Under the pieces are notes generated by a model that made no database searches, had not been told where the DNA came from, and was given only the letters and a program-made list of their open reading frames with translations. From Xiphophorus maculatus (Eukaryota; Chordata; Actinopteri; Cyprinodontiformes; Poeciliidae), in NCBI RefSeq assembly GCF_002775205.1, contig NC_036455.1:3138501-3202500 (forward strand): DNA of 64,000 bases, read 5' to 3'. Made by a program: the position numbers and the translations under genes. Positions 1 through 12,121 of the stretch are shown here, piece after piece; positions within the stretch are counted from its first letter, which is position 1, and every line of letters begins with the position of its first letter.

Positions 1-119
<119 letters not shown>

Positions 120-156
120 TCAGGCGCAGGTTACCGTCCAACAGGGAGGCCAGATA

Positions 157-2018
157 CTGTGGAGAGGCATGTCTGAAGCAACAGAAAGCATAAAAACTGC
201 TTATTTAAGGCAGAAAATGGTCTCTCATGCAACAGCTAGCAAAATCTATCATTTTTTTAGATAAAATATACATTTTAATCATAGATGTAAACAGGGTTTC
301 ACCCAGAAAACTTGCTAAGCCCAGTGCTCTGGGAGCTAGGGCAGTCATTCATCCAGCCGGCCGCCATGTTTTTGAGTAAACAAAATGTTTAAAGTTGACA
401 GCAAATTTTTAAATATCACCTGAGAGTTATGCGTTACTAGAAGACTGGAAGATTAATACCTAAACACCAACTATAAAGCCTTAAAAAAGGCAATGATTTA
501 AAAAAAACTAAAATAAATAACAAACCTAAGCCTGGTGGGGGCTCAAGTGAAGCCTGGTGGCCCACCAGGCTTATAATCCACTGTGCAAACCTTGTGTAAA
601 CATTACATAAAATTTACATATGGACGCAACTAACAATTATTTCAGTAACTGATTATTCTGATGATTAATCAGATTCAAACAAATGGCACACTCTACATAT
701 ATTTTTAACTATTAAAGGTGTTTTAGTACAATATTAGAAACATAGGACTCGAACAAATAATTGAATTCCTTTTTTAAATAAAAAAAATAAAATTTTATTT
801 CCTACACAGCATTCCTCTAGTGAATCTGAACAATTTTTATGCAAAATATATATATTTTTTGTCCATTTTTGGCTTAATTGCTATTTTACATATGGTTTTT
901 TCTCCAGCAAATCGATTTTGTTTAGTCTAAATACTCCAGTTAACAATTAATCAAATTGATAAATTAGTTGACAATTATATCAATAATGGAGTAATCACAG
1001 TATATCCAATTAACTGTTTCATTCTAACTTTACCATAAGTAAATGCTGAATTTAATCCATCTACATTCACATCAAAAAATAAATATATATAATCATATTT
1101 CTACCCAAAATCTTGTTTTTATTTTCTTCTCTTAAGAAATGTTTTTATAAAATTTCTCAACTCCTATGTTTGATTCATGCTCAAACAATTCCACTTTTTT
1201 GTAGATGTGATTTTTAAGATACTGTTGTTTCCATACTTATAATAATTATATTTTTTGGTTTTCTTGATTTTTGTTGTCCAATTCACTAAGACAGAAATTA
1301 CAATTTTTGTAGCTTTAATCAAAACAAGAGAGAAGCTGTATACATGGTAAAAACTAAAAATAAAGTTAAACAAATTTACTTGAATATTGGGGGTTTTTTT
1401 AGGTCATAATGCTAAAAGAAAAACCTCTAGAAAAGAGCCATTATTTATCAGGGGTTCATTAATCATTTTTGCACAAATTTGGAAAAATATAACAATAACA
1501 CAAAAAAGCAGATTGGGTTATTGCGTAGCTCATTTACTTTAATGTATTAAACATATTTAAAGCAATCACATGGAGTCAAATGTAGTAATCAATATCAACC
1601 ACAACACAGTCGTTGAGGCTTTTATCGACCTAAAAACTACTTCAGGTTTTGTAATACTTCCTTAAAGTCCGCCTCTTTACATTGTAAACCTCTTGTATAT
1701 TATTCCTGTAATTGTTATTAGATATTTAATAATACATTAATATTCAAGAGATGAAAATAACCAACATCTATCTCACAAACCGACTTGAGTTCAAAGGAAG
1801 GTCACGCCCCGGAAACCAAACTTTAAACTGTTTTTTTCCATAAACTATAAAATATATTCTATTCTTGAACGCACACTCTCCTGTCAGATGTAGCGTGTTT
1901 ACATATATTTTCTCGTCAGGAAAAAATAAAGTCCAGTTACTCAACTCCATCAGCTTTTTTTTTTTTTTTTTAGCAGAGGGTGCTACCCAGTTTTCCGCTC
2001 CATAATCAGCTGAAACTT
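157..2018 (-). other. krit1 5' UTR intron, AT-rich, with hAT-like repeat
   Basis: No coding exon is recognised. About 620-1080 carries text of the dispersed element also seen at 29.7 and 30.8 kb (ACTAACAATTATTTCAG and GATTAATCAGATT type ends), which looks like a decayed hAT-type nonautonomous copy. The rest is AT-rich and featureless. Confidence 0.4.
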
Positions 2019-2020
2019 AC

Positions 2021-2200
2021 CGAGTCCGCTCCTTTAACGGACCGAGCTTCTCTTCCGCTCGGCTCTCCGGTGGCTTTCAGCGGCTTTGATACGCAAGTCG
2101 AGGCCAGAAAGTTACTCCAGGTTACCGACCGGAGAGAGCGGAGTTTTGGGGGGAGCTTGAAGCAGTCGCAGGCCTTTTCAGTCAGGGCAGGGTTGCAGAC
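2021..2200 (-). promoter_or_regulatory. krit1: probable krit1 noncoding first exon and promoter
   Basis: On the minus strand a consensus donor (ACTCG followed by GTAAGT) lies with its GT at 2020-2019, so an exon would end at 2021. The sequence from there to about 2280 is clearly richer in G+C and CpG than its surroundings, as for a housekeeping promoter. It would splice across about 1.9 kb to the acceptor at 157-158 before the krit1 start codon. The transcription start is not visible, so the right-hand limit is approximate. Confidence 0.55.
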
Positions 2201-2280
2201 ACAAACAGAGGAATCACGTTACGTTTCAATGAGGCGGGCGGCGGCGGCAGCTGTTGCACGACAGCGACCTCTGGTGGTGA

Positions 2281-3870
2281 GGTAGAGCAGGTGCAAACAG
2301 GGTGAGGCGCTCTTCTGTTTTTACCCGAAAACCACCACGAATTACTAGCAAAACCTGTAAAACTGTAAAACTAAAACTTTTACGCCTTTCTTAACCACCA
2401 GGAAAAAAAACAAGTAGCTAAAAAGAAAATTACCACAACATTGATTTTCAACATAAATAATGTACCGTGTGAGAACAAAAACATTACAAACATATTAGGG
2501 CGATTATTGTTCTCATCGTCATTAGTTTTTGTTTTCGATATATGTGTTGTTTCCTCTCTAAATAGCTAAAATAAGCTCATACTAGTCTGTAGCTAACTTA
2601 GCTTACCACGGTTACTAGGCAACCATCGAACGTCTTGGTAAAACACAAGCACGGAAGTAAACTAGCTTTATCTGTAAATGAGTAGGCCTATGTGGTAAAG
2701 TAATAAATATACACAGAACGCAGAGGAAATACTTCAGGTTTCAAAATATCTCGTTTTTAAAGTGGAAACCTTGCTTATTAAGTTTGATTCAAGCACATTA
2801 ATAAAAGTGTAACTGATCAATGGAGGATTTATGCTGTCTGTGTTAATCTATGAAGAGTAAAAATAGTCAAAGGTGTAGTAAGTATACTGCACAATTAGCT
2901 CTTAAAAACAGTTGCTACATTTTGCAGGTGTTTATTCAATTCCTTCTTTTAGAGTCAATTCAGAAACACTTTAGCCCAAAGGAAAATGAAACGTCTTAAC
3001 TCATATCATCCAAGTATTTTCAGAGTTATTGTGGATCGTGTTAGGAAGGATTTCCAGTAGCAGTCAGTTTTGCAAGACATTTTAAGAGGCCTCTGACTGA
3101 AGAGCAGTCTCAGGACTGTCATTACATGCCAACAGCTCAGTTTCCCCACAGCAGAGACAATATTTGACACAAACTCATGGATGACGCCATGAGTTGTTGG
3201 CCACCTCTGCTATTCCACCTCATTTGCTTTGCTGCTTCTCTTTAATTTTAGACTATAATCTTAGGTAGTATCAAAGTAGCAATATTAGTATCAATATTGC
3301 TTCTTTTTTGTTTAAATAATGGTAAACATACATTTTTATTCCAAATATTTGTGTGAATACCACATAACTGTGTTTTTACTCAACCTTATCATACCCCAAA
3401 TACCTAAGTGGTTTAAGTTTCCCTTACACGCCAACATAAAACGTTTGACTCTAAAAAAAGCTCAGCCTAACAATAACTCATGATGACACCAATTTTTATT
3501 ACTGCTGAACATCATGCCACCCTTTTTTCATTATCACGTTTAACAATAACAGAAAAATAAATTGACACCAAGAAGATGAATCATGCCTTTTGGTTCCTCC
3601 CAAAACCAGTTTTTACTCAACCATGTTCAATAGATGGATTATGAGTCACTTTTGAGGAAATTATGTTTTTATATAAGATACGGATGAATACATTTGAGTT
3701 CTATCAGCGCTTTGTTAAAAAGGAAGAGTGGTTTTAGGGAGTTAACGCCACAGATCCTTTTCAGATTAAGTGTTTTAGTCAGCTCAAGCAGGCTTGCGTT
3801 TATTTTCTGTCTCCTGTATTTGACGTACAGATCGTAAGCTGGAGAAAGTAACCTGGAAACAAATATGGAA
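2281..3870. other. intergenic, no gene seen
   Basis: Unique-looking AT-rich sequence between the krit1 promoter and the rapunzel-family 3' end. A short inverted repeat (AACTCATGG / CCATGAGTT) lies at about 3173-3197. No exon or RNA gene is recognised. Confidence 0.5.
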
Positions 3871-3885
3871 CAACTTCGACAATAA

Positions 3886-3891
3886 TTTATT
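3886..3891 (-). terminator. poly(A) signal of the rapunzel-family gene
   Basis: AATAAA on the minus strand, about 280 bases beyond the stop codon. It is the first canonical hexamer downstream, giving a short 3' UTR. Confidence 0.55.
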
Positions 3892-4170
3892 CATTTAGTT
3901 GAACAGATTGTATAAAACTTCAGCATTTATTGAGATGTGACACAAAGCAGCATACAGTTATATTGGTCATAACAAATTGAGTCTATGCTAACCATACTGA
4001 AGCAGCTGCAGCACCCATGCGCACATGTAACATGGCTTTGGTTTTTCTATAAGTGTACATTTTTTTAAATTTTAGGTAACTAATTATTTTTCCTGCTTAG
4101 ATTTCAGGCTGTGTTTGCTGCCAGGATGTTCTCTGGCAGCAAACCCAGAGAACATTCCTTGTTTCTTGGT

Positions 4171-4857
4171 TCAGGTCGAGTTGTTTTCACACTGTTTGAG
4201 GACGTCTTCCATCTTCATCTGGATCTCAGACACCCTCTTGGCCCACTTTTCGCGCACTTCGTCTTCATCATCCTCAGTGACAGCAGTGAACCCCATCAGT
4301 GCGATGAGGCCCATGTGGAAGAGATGCGCGATATGAGAGCAGTGGCGCTCCATGATTTCGCGGTCTCCCTTGCAGTTATCGAAGTACACATCCAGCAGAG
4401 CTCTTCCAAACACCGTTTTTACGCCCATCACGCCGCGATAGAACACATCCAGGCCCAGATCTGACTTGTCTCTCGCGTAAATCTTTTCAAAGGTCTCCAT
4501 GTGCACCTGGGCATTGTCTGGGTCTTTCTTCACCTGGGCCACCATGTTGTTGAAGGCATTGTACTGGTGCTTGATGTACTCCTCATACTTCCCGTATGTT
4601 TCGTTCACCTCGTTGACGCGGATCTGTCTCAGGCATTGATTGTTTTTCTCGGAGATGCTCTCCAGTTTGGCGTGGATTGCCTGAAAGTCTTTGTCCAAGG
4701 CGTGGGTCTCATCATCCGCCAAGCCCTTTCTTGCCACACCAACCAGAGAAGAGACGACGCCAAAGATGGGGTCGATGGAGGAGGCGAAGGAAGACACCTT
4801 CTCCACACAGCACAGGACTTTGGCTGCGGTCTTCTTGATTTGTTGAGCATCAGCCAT
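4171..4857 (-). CDS. rpz5: rapunzel-family protein (rapunzel 5-like)
   Basis: An uninterrupted 228-codon frame, starting MADAQQIKKTAAKVLCCVEK and ending ...KMEDVLKQCENNST. It matches the fish-specific rapunzel family, whose founding zebrafish mutant shows skeletal overgrowth; the molecular function is unknown. An N-terminal amphipathic stretch, SSIDPIFGVVSSLVG near residues 27-41, is followed by predicted helices and the conserved middle NETYGKYEEYIKHQYNAF. The hydrophobic HIAHLFHMGLIALMGFTAVT segment near 175-195 precedes an acidic EDDEDEVREKW motif. There is no signal peptide. The whole CDS is one exon, typical of the family. An acceptor at about 4890 (CATCTTCCAG) suggests an upstream noncoding exon. 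The poly(A) signal AATAAA is complementary to 3886-3891. The paralogue number is less certain than the family. Confidence 0.88.
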   Translation of the reverse strand: MADAQQIKKTAAKVLCCVEKVSSFASSIDPIFGVVSSLVGVARKGLADDETHALDKDFQAIHAKLESISEKNNQCLRQIRVNEVNETYGKYEEYIKHQYNAFNNMVAQVKKDPDNAQVHMETFEKIYARDKSDLGLDVFYRGVMGVKTVFGRALLDVYFDNCKGDREIMERHCSHIAHLFHMGLIALMGFTAVTEDDEDEVREKWAKRVSEIQMKMEDVLKQCENNST

Positions 4858-5960
4858 GACTGCAAGTCTACCTCCACACTGATTGACTCTGGAAGATGAG
4901 TAAATGGAATATAATAAAAATCACTATTACACAGTGTTGGACAAAAATTGTTTTCCAAATGCCAAAAAAGATGTTGTGCGACCCTGTACCAAACTCTGAG
5001 TTAAGACGTTGTTTCATGACAAGTGGAGCAGTAATCATATAGGGACATGATTACTGTACAAGCAGATAAAAGTTAATATTTAAAACTTTAATATCTAGAT
5101 TGTCTTTCAAAACAGCAGAAAGAAATTTACAAAATGTATCCGTACACTGATAAATATGTTCCCGCCACACAGTTTCAACTCAAAAGCATGTTTTTATTTC
5201 CTTTATGGGTTTCAGTTCTAAGAATTCCCATTGATGATATTAAATAAATATATACTGAATATCTGATTGAAAGACGAGGAGTGTAGAAGTGCTGCAGGGC
5301 CCTTGTTTTAGTCTCACATATGAGCTCTTTTAATGCCTCACGTACCTCCAGGTCATGCATTAGCCTGCTTGCTTTCAGTAAAAGAAAACCCAGCTGTAAA
5401 CTAGAAAATATGAAATGCACTTTATGCATTAAATTAACCTCTTGGCCCCACTAGGGACAAGGGTGTACAGAAAATGGATGGATGGATGGATTAGATGAAA
5501 GGTTTTCATTGAAGACAAGAATCTTGATGCGTGACCTGCTATTTTTTCCCCCCATTTCCGTAGTTTATTGAAGTTTTGATTGTAGAACATAATTTTTACT
5601 TTACCTGATGAGGAGCACATTTTTTTAAGGATTTTTAAAAAACAACTCAAAGGTGTAATGTTTAGAAGTAAAATATATATATTTTTAAAAAAAATCAACT
5701 GATTTGCCTGCCCAACAAAATAGTCCATCAGACATTTGGAAACTGTTTTCATTTCCATTTAAGAATTTTATTGTAATATTTACCCTAAAAACTAACATCA
5801 AGACAGAATATTTTCCATCACTGTGTTTTAAAATGTAATATAATATAATTGCCTCTAGGTTGGATGACAGGTTTTTACCCATCTGACATTTATTCCAACC
5901 ACTAAAAAGGAATAACAATTGTCAAAGATATTGAGAAACCCGTGTTAATATTTAAAACAT

Positions 5961-5962
<2 letters not shown>

Positions 5963-5999
<37 letters not shown>
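5963..5999. repeat. (AT)n microsatellite
   Basis: Uninterrupted alternating AT tract within the 5' UTR intron of the rapunzel-family gene. Confidence 0.95.
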
Positions 6000-6003
<4 letters not shown>

Positions 6004-6538
6004 CTTCCAGATAAAACCATATGAAAATGTTGCTAACATACATGCTAATAGTTCACCAGAAAGAGGCAGTCTTTTTTAAGGTCTCTAGTATTATTTTATA
6101 CAGACTAAACTAAATTATTGGGGCCTCAGCACAAGTCCTGTTGTATTGGATCTCTGTCATAGTTGTGACATTAATCATCCCGCTCAGTCTCGTTCTGCTG
6201 GAAAAATAACTCAGAAACAACAGTAGGTGTGTCTCCATCTCTACCAACACAAGTCGAACTGGAAACGAGAAAAAATGCTGGCAGGTTAATGACCTTCTAC
6301 GAAAGTTGTTTAGCATCTTAAAACAGCCTCGGGTAGCCGTTTTATTTCCCATTTTTAATGTGAAACTCTAGATGCGTTTGTTCTCAAGCTCCCATTTCCT
6401 GATTTCCTGCTGCTTAACGACTGAACCTGTCTGTCATGATCCTATCAGTTCCCAGCTGGATCCAGCTGTCATACAAAGATCCTAAAAATCCTTCATATCA
6501 GAGATAAAAAGCCAGAAAGGCCCGCCGTGTTTACTCAC

Positions 6539-6620
6539 CAGAGATAAAACTGTTTGTATCCCGTCCGACTACAGCTGCTGTCTGACTCTCCTTTCCACCA
6601 TTTTCCACACCAGTTAGCTA
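6539..6620 (-). promoter_or_regulatory. probable rapunzel-family 5' UTR exon
   Basis: On the minus strand TATCTCTG followed by GTGAGT forms a near-perfect donor with GT at 6538-6537. This is the nearest strong minus donor upstream of the acceptor at about 4890, giving a 1.65 kb 5' UTR intron. Fish rapunzel genes commonly have such an exon. The upstream limit is a guess; no TATA box was found. Confidence 0.45.
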
Positions 6621-6773
6621 AAGCCAACCCCTAATTTCCTAATAAGGGCACAAGCAACAGGAAGTGGCTGGAGGCTGTCCTGTTCTGATTGGTTAAGGAG
6701 GACCTCCTTCATCTGCGTCACTGGAGTTCTAACCACAGGCTTTTTGACCTTAAGGTTATTAGTTAGAGCAGGG

Positions 6774-6850
6774 GTCACCAACCTTTTTGAGCCTGGGGGC
6801 TACTTGTTTGATACAGACATAAATGTTCTTGGCTCGGCCTATATAACAAT
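6774..6850 (+). mobile_element. hAT-Charlie-like terminal fragment
   Basis: Begins CAGGGGTCACCAACCTTTTT and continues with a GGGGGCTACTTG / GTTTGATACAGA string. This is the well-known terminus of a vertebrate hAT element. Only one end is present; the copy is cut off after about 75 bases. Confidence 0.6.
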
Positions 6851-6854
6851 AATA

Positions 6855-7085
6855 CATTTATAGATAGCATTTATTGTCATTGAACAGAATTCAACGAAAT
6901 TTCAATTGCAGCTCCCGTGCAAAAGGTCAAATATATACAGTAAAAATAAGCAAACACACAATAATAATAATAACAATATATACAACTAAATTAACTAAAG
7001 GCACTCAACCATCCAAAGAAGTAGCAGCAGGTCCAATTATGGCAAAGTACAGATAATGTGTGCAAAGTGCAGAACAATATGGCTG
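6855..7085 (-). mobile_element. LINE 3'-tail fragment
   Basis: TTTATTGTCATTG...CAACGAAATTT is the reverse complement of the AAATTTCGTTG...CAATGACAATAAA tail found at the 3' end of common fish non-LTR retrotransposons. It is followed by the usual AGTGCAGAACAATATGGCTG string. No coding part remains. Confidence 0.5.
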
Positions 7086-7329
7086 TGTGGGGGTGGGTAT
7101 GTAAATATGATTACGTGCTGCCTGATCATATTAACGTTAGGAACTACTGACAATAGTTATCAGTAATAATTTACCATGGCAGCTATGGTTGATTGATATT
7201 ATGTGATCATTAGTTCTTAGTTCAGAGTTTTAAGTTTGATTCCCTTTTGGAGCTTTTCTGTGTGACTCTAAATTACCCACAAGTCACTGAGAGTCTGGAT
7301 TGTTGCAGCTGCAGCTGGACGCACTGAGA

Positions 7330-8440
7330 TTTTCCTTAAAATAAAAAAAAGAAAAGAAAATTATTGTATTTTTTTATTATCCAACCCTCTTTACTATTAA
7401 CAAAATTGTAGAAAGAAGAAAATGTAGCGCACATCAGTGTGAGTCTGTGGGGGTCAAAGGGCACGCCAAAGCCTAAATCTTATTGGTCAGTTTACTTTTC
7501 CTGGTAGCTAAAAATGATGAGGGGAGTTTGAACCTCCCGCAGTTCTAAGATCCTGCCTGAGCTTTTTGCAGTGTGCGGTTCTGGCAGGTCGCCGGTTTAT
7601 TAGCTGTTTTTGTGGTTTCACAAACTTAAAAGCTGACGGGTCACCCGCTGGCTGACACCAGCAGATGTCGAAAAAAAAAAAATGTCCGACAGATCGGAAG
7701 GTACAAAACTATCACTGCACCTGACCTGCAAGAGCACAACCACCTCTCCAACAAACATCATGTGCAGGTCGCACAAAAGCAGCACAAACTTAAACCACTA
7801 AAGCAGCACCCTTTTTTTTTTTTTTTTTTACACAAACGATGCTAAATAATAAAGACATAGAAGTGAAGCCTGACCATGTGATCCACGGAAAGAGGAGGAT
7901 GTTGATTCCCAGGTTCAGGTGGAGTCAGGCGTCCAAAGGAGGAGAAGGTGAAGCAACAATGTTTGCTTAATTTCTACTCTTGTGGGGAACGTTAAGACTA
8001 GATTAAATTGTTTAACCTGCAGTCTTAGCGCGACGCTCAGGAAGAGCGGCACATGTCAGCCAGGTGACCCATCAGCTCTCCAGTTCAGGAAACATCAAAG
8101 AAGCTCAGAAACCGATGACCCGCCAGAACTGCACACTGTACAAAGCTCCGCCGGGATCCAAACGACCTCTTAGAACTACGGGAGGTTCAAACTCCTGTCA
8201 TTCATTTTTAGCTTACAGAAAAAGCGCCAAGCCGCCAAATAAACAAAAGCAAACTGACCAATAAGATTTAAGCCTTGGCGTGCCCTTTGACCTCCACAGA
8301 CTCAGACGTGCGCTACGTACAAGATGTTTTGACACATAAGATCTTTTTTTTCTCCACAGTTTTGTTAATTGTAAAGAGGGTTAGATAATAAAAATTTCAG
8401 AAATTATTCTCTTCTTTTTTTCAAGAAAAATCTTAAGGTA
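7330..8440. mobile_element. foldback nonautonomous DNA element with ~340-390-bp inverted arms
   Basis: About 7330-7665 is, with gaps, the reverse complement of about 8050-8440. Matching blocks include CCAACCCTCTTTAC / GTAAAGAGGGTTAG, AAATCTTATTGGTCAGTTT / AACTGACCAATAAGATTT, GGGCACGCCAA / TTGGCGTGCCC and GGGTCAC / GTGACCC. The unpaired centre is about 385 bases. The arms have diverged by substitutions and small indels, so the copy is not young. No transposase frame and no clear target duplication were found. Confidence 0.8.
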
Positions 8441-9539
8441 GGCGGAGGCTGCAGGCGCTGCTGCCCTCCGATAAAATCCTGCATAGTTCTGAACTTTAAC
8501 CATAGAAAAGGAATTTATTTTAAACTTTTTTTTATAATTTACTTTTAAAAAATCTAAATATAAACAAATGCTATTAATTCGATGTAAAAACTTTAAATTA
8601 AATAATTTCTTTGGCATTGCTGCCTAATGACAATGGCTATTTTTAGAACTTGCTCCGCCGGCGAAGCACGAAGGAAATTCGTAGTAAAGAGAAATGAAAG
8701 CAAAACATACTTAGTGACATGTAAACAAAGACTTTTTTTTAAATCTAAGAGCTCATTAAAATTCTCCTCATATATTTGTGCATGCTTTCTTTTCATTTCT
8801 AATTACGGGATTGACGTCAGTTTTTAAATGTGACAGAGCACAAGAATGAGAATAGACTAAACACTACATTTCTATGAATGGACTTTTATGTATGTAAAAT
8901 AAGTCTGTGATTTTATTTTATTTCTAACGACATCAACACGAAGTAAGTAAAAGGATAAACAAAAAAAAAACATAAATAAGTTAAAATACACAAAATAAAA
9001 ACAAGTACGACCACACAAAAGTTAATCTGTTGCTTAAAATAAATCTTGACCTTTTATTTTATTATAGTTTTTCCTTATTTCTATTTACTTATAACAAATA
9101 CACGAATGAATTAATGTCATGATATAGGTTTGTATTGCAGTACGTTGATTTAAAATGATGTGTATCCCAATCCTGAGGGCTACAGAAGAACAGATAGCAA
9201 TATAATCTGCTAAGGATTCCTACTTTGACTTGATGACCGGAAAAATTCCTAGTTTGGTGTGTTAAATTAAACTTATGTTTATTAAAGTACAGTTCCCTGA
9301 CTACAAGTTCAAATGTCTCAAAAATAAAGCCTAAAACTGTGATAACTCCAACACATTTTTCTCGGATTGTAAGACAAGTTTATATTTAAATAAAATCGTC
9401 TTCATCTGTTTTTGTTTGTGCCTCTTCATAATTATTTTTTCATAAGCACTGCTGACTGCACTGCCTTCTAATAAAAGTTGTGAATGTCATTTTTTTTAAA
9501 TGAGGGTTTCTGCTTGTAAAAAGAAACTAACTTTAAATA

Positions 9540-9540
<1 letters not shown>

Positions 9541-9598
<58 letters not shown>
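9541..9598. repeat. (TA)n microsatellite
   Basis: About 58 bases of alternating AT. Confidence 0.95.
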
Positions 9599-9604
<6 letters not shown>

Positions 9605-9612
9605 AACAGATA

Positions 9613-9755
9613 ATGAAACAACTGATAGTTTTGCTTTCCAGTAAGCAGAACAGGTTTTTCTGGAAGAAAGCCCGTCTTTTCCTAATAAAACAACTGATAG
9701 TTTGTCTACCAGCAAGTAAAGAAGAACAGGTTATGTTTCTGGAAGAAAGCCTGTG
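9613..9755. repeat. two-copy tandem duplication (~70-bp unit)
   Basis: The string AACAACTGATAGTTT, then CCAG(T/C)AAG, GAACAGGTT and CTGGAAGAAAGCC, occurs first at about 9616-9675 and again at about 9689-9752 with small gaps. It directly abuts the (TA)n tract. Confidence 0.8.
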
Positions 9756-9974
9756 TTGTACTGTGGTTTATGTACGATACCTGAACTTTATCGTACATAA
9801 CTTGTACATAAATATGCACACTAAAGCAAAAGTGACTTGCTGGTAAGACAGTGTCTGGTTGAAACACCGCTCAGTGAGGAAGAGGCCATTACACCATCCG
9901 AAACAAAAAGTCAAATTACAATTTCCAAATACACGCACTCCCTTAAAAACATATTCCAGAGAACCTTTTTCTAA

Positions 9975-10045
9975 TTGTGAAGTACGGTGGTGGCAGCATC
10001 ATGTTGCGGGGTTGTTTTGCTGCAGCAGGGACTGGTGAATTTAAC
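9975..10045 (+). mobile_element. Tc1/mariner transposase fragment
   Basis: GTGAAGTACGGTGGTGGCAG and following bases translate as VKYGGGSIMLRGCFAAAGTG, matching the catalytic-region motif of fish Tc1 transposases (KHGGGSIMLWGCFAASGTG). Only about 70 bases are recognisable. Confidence 0.7.
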
Positions 10046-10681
10046 CAAACAGATCATCATGTGCAAATACTGCAGCTTTATTAAAAAACACACCTATATA
10101 TATAAGCTAAAAATACAACCAAATTAATTACAAACTGGCTTAACGATGGAGTGGCCTTCGCAAAGTTTTCATCTCAAATGAAAACAAATTCATAACACAG
10201 TTGAAAAGATTTTGTTAGTATCTTTAGACCAACTACTACTTTGAGAAGCTCAAGTCCAAAATGTGGCTGAAATCACAGAGTTTCAAAGACAGTTCTACCA
10301 ATTGCTAAAAGAATTATTCTATTTACAAACATATTATTTTGTTAATCCTATTTTACGTAATACAGGAAAACATTTAGTCAGATTCAATCTCAGATAGCAA
10401 GGAAAATGTTTACATTTCTATAAAATGTGTGCAAACGTGTGGTCTCAAAGAAAGGTTTTATACTTTTCCTGCACCGACTGGATTAGAGAACTTCCTCCAA
10501 ATGTAAATAAAACATTCCAGCTGCACCTTCATAACCAGTTTGGTTGACCAGACAAGAATAGTGTTAGTTTGACAACAGAAATAGTAGAAATATTTACTGT
10601 ACATACTTTAATTATCCATTACATCTTGACATAAATTTATTCCTTCTATTTGTTACTAAAGTCATATTGACTTTATTTACA

Positions 10682-11460
10682 GTCTTTGAGTTTTTTTCTT
10701 ATCAATGTGTCATTCAGAAGGAAATCAACACGGTTTTGAGAATGTCTTTGCATTTATGTTTTGGGAAATTTAACTTTTAATTTGAGAAAGAATGTGTTAA
10801 ATCAATTCATTTCATTTATTTAAATTTTGATCTTTGAAGCAGATACTTTAAAAAGTTGACACATGAGCAATTTATGTAAGATTACTGAAATGTTTATTCA
10901 AAATCTAAAAAAGTTTTAGTTCTGCATTCTGTGATTTTCTTTTTTAATGATAGGAATTTCTGCACAGTTTGGATCTGCAACTTTTTTTTAGCAACTGACT
11001 AAACATGGCATTACATAACTGGACAAGGTTGTTGTTGTGTAATATTTAAATTACTGTGATGATCTGAGATCAAAACCGGAAACATCTGCTGGCTTTTCTA
11101 GATATCACACACACCAAACACACACTCCTTTCTGTTGTCAGTCTTTCTTCTACAACACATGACAGTTCAGTGGTTGGAAGGATTTTATTTTAAATATTGT
11201 GTGGAAATAAAAATAACTTTTTAAATGTTGCTTTTATTAGTGCAGTAATTAATTAGCAGTAAAGAATTATTCATAGATGCATTTTCCTTCTTATGGAGGG
11301 AATTTCATTTGCTGTCTTTGAATTTTATTTTTTATTCAAAGTTTCACTCAGAAGGAAATCAACTTGGTTTTTAGTTTTCTGAGATTGTGTTTGCATCTAC
11401 ATTTTGGGAAAGTGAAAAAAGAGTCATTGTTCTGCATTCTGTGAACTTTTAGTCTGTTTG
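10682..11460. repeat. divergent direct duplication in intergenic DNA
   Basis: Two segments share TTTGA(A/G)TTTT, TTCA(C)T(C)CAGAAGGAAATCAAC, TTTGCAT(C/T)TA, ATTTTGGGAAA and GTTCTGCATTCTGTGA in the same order and strand: about 10682-10945 and about 11310-11460. They look like two aged copies of one unit. Confidence 0.65.
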
Positions 11461-11854
11461 AAAATAATCAATTTGTCATATTATGTCTTGTTTATTTTAC
11501 AAAATGACGTTTGTAAACTAGATTTACATTAGCAGTGCACATCAATATGTTGTATAGGATGGTGGAGACATTTTTAATATTGTTGATACTAAAAATGTAT
11601 AAATAATTGTACATTTAACCATGAGAATATGAAGGTTAAGTGTAATTTCATGTGGGAATAATTTAGGAGTTTATTTGGTTCTTGAGTATAAGATGAACAG
11701 GAAATCATAAGATTTCTTCCTTTTCGAACAAATTCTGGAAAATTTCATGTCAGTGGGCATGATGATTATTATTACTATTTTTTCTGTTTTTACTTTTTGT
11801 CTGTTTGAAATAAATAAAATGAAAGGAATACAACCTGAACACAGCATTACTGAC

Positions 11855-12121
11855 ATAAACCTGGTGGTGGCAGCATCATGCTGTGGCGCTGCTTTTCTTC
11901 ACTCAGGACAGTCAAGCAGGTCAGAGTTCAGTGAGATGAAGCTCAAGCCTTGAAGAAAACGTGTTAGAACATCTAAAATGATTTATTCCAGCCTACCCAA
12001 CGTTTCATAGTTTATTTGTAAAAATTGTGACAATCATGCATCATTGCTGCTTTTTGCCAGCAAAACACATTGAAATTCGTGACAAAGTTCAACAGGTTGG
12101 TTTACTTTTGTGAAGCACTGT
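11855..12121 (+). mobile_element. Tc1-like nonautonomous remnant
   Basis: Contains GGTGGTGGCAGCATCATGCT followed by GCTTTTCTTC (transposase remnant), and ends with TTTTGTGAAGCACTGTA, a variant of the fish Tc1-family terminus TTTTGCAAGGCACTGTA. The interior has been deleted. Confidence 0.65.

Noticed and set aside
4111-4899. Plus-strand reading frames of 117 and 132 codons
   Set aside because: They are antisense shadows of the rapunzel-family CDS, which has clear family matches on the minus strand.
9533-9715. 60-codon frame rich in IYIYIY
   Set aside because: A translation of the (TA)n microsatellite; the same applies to the frame at 27967-28230.
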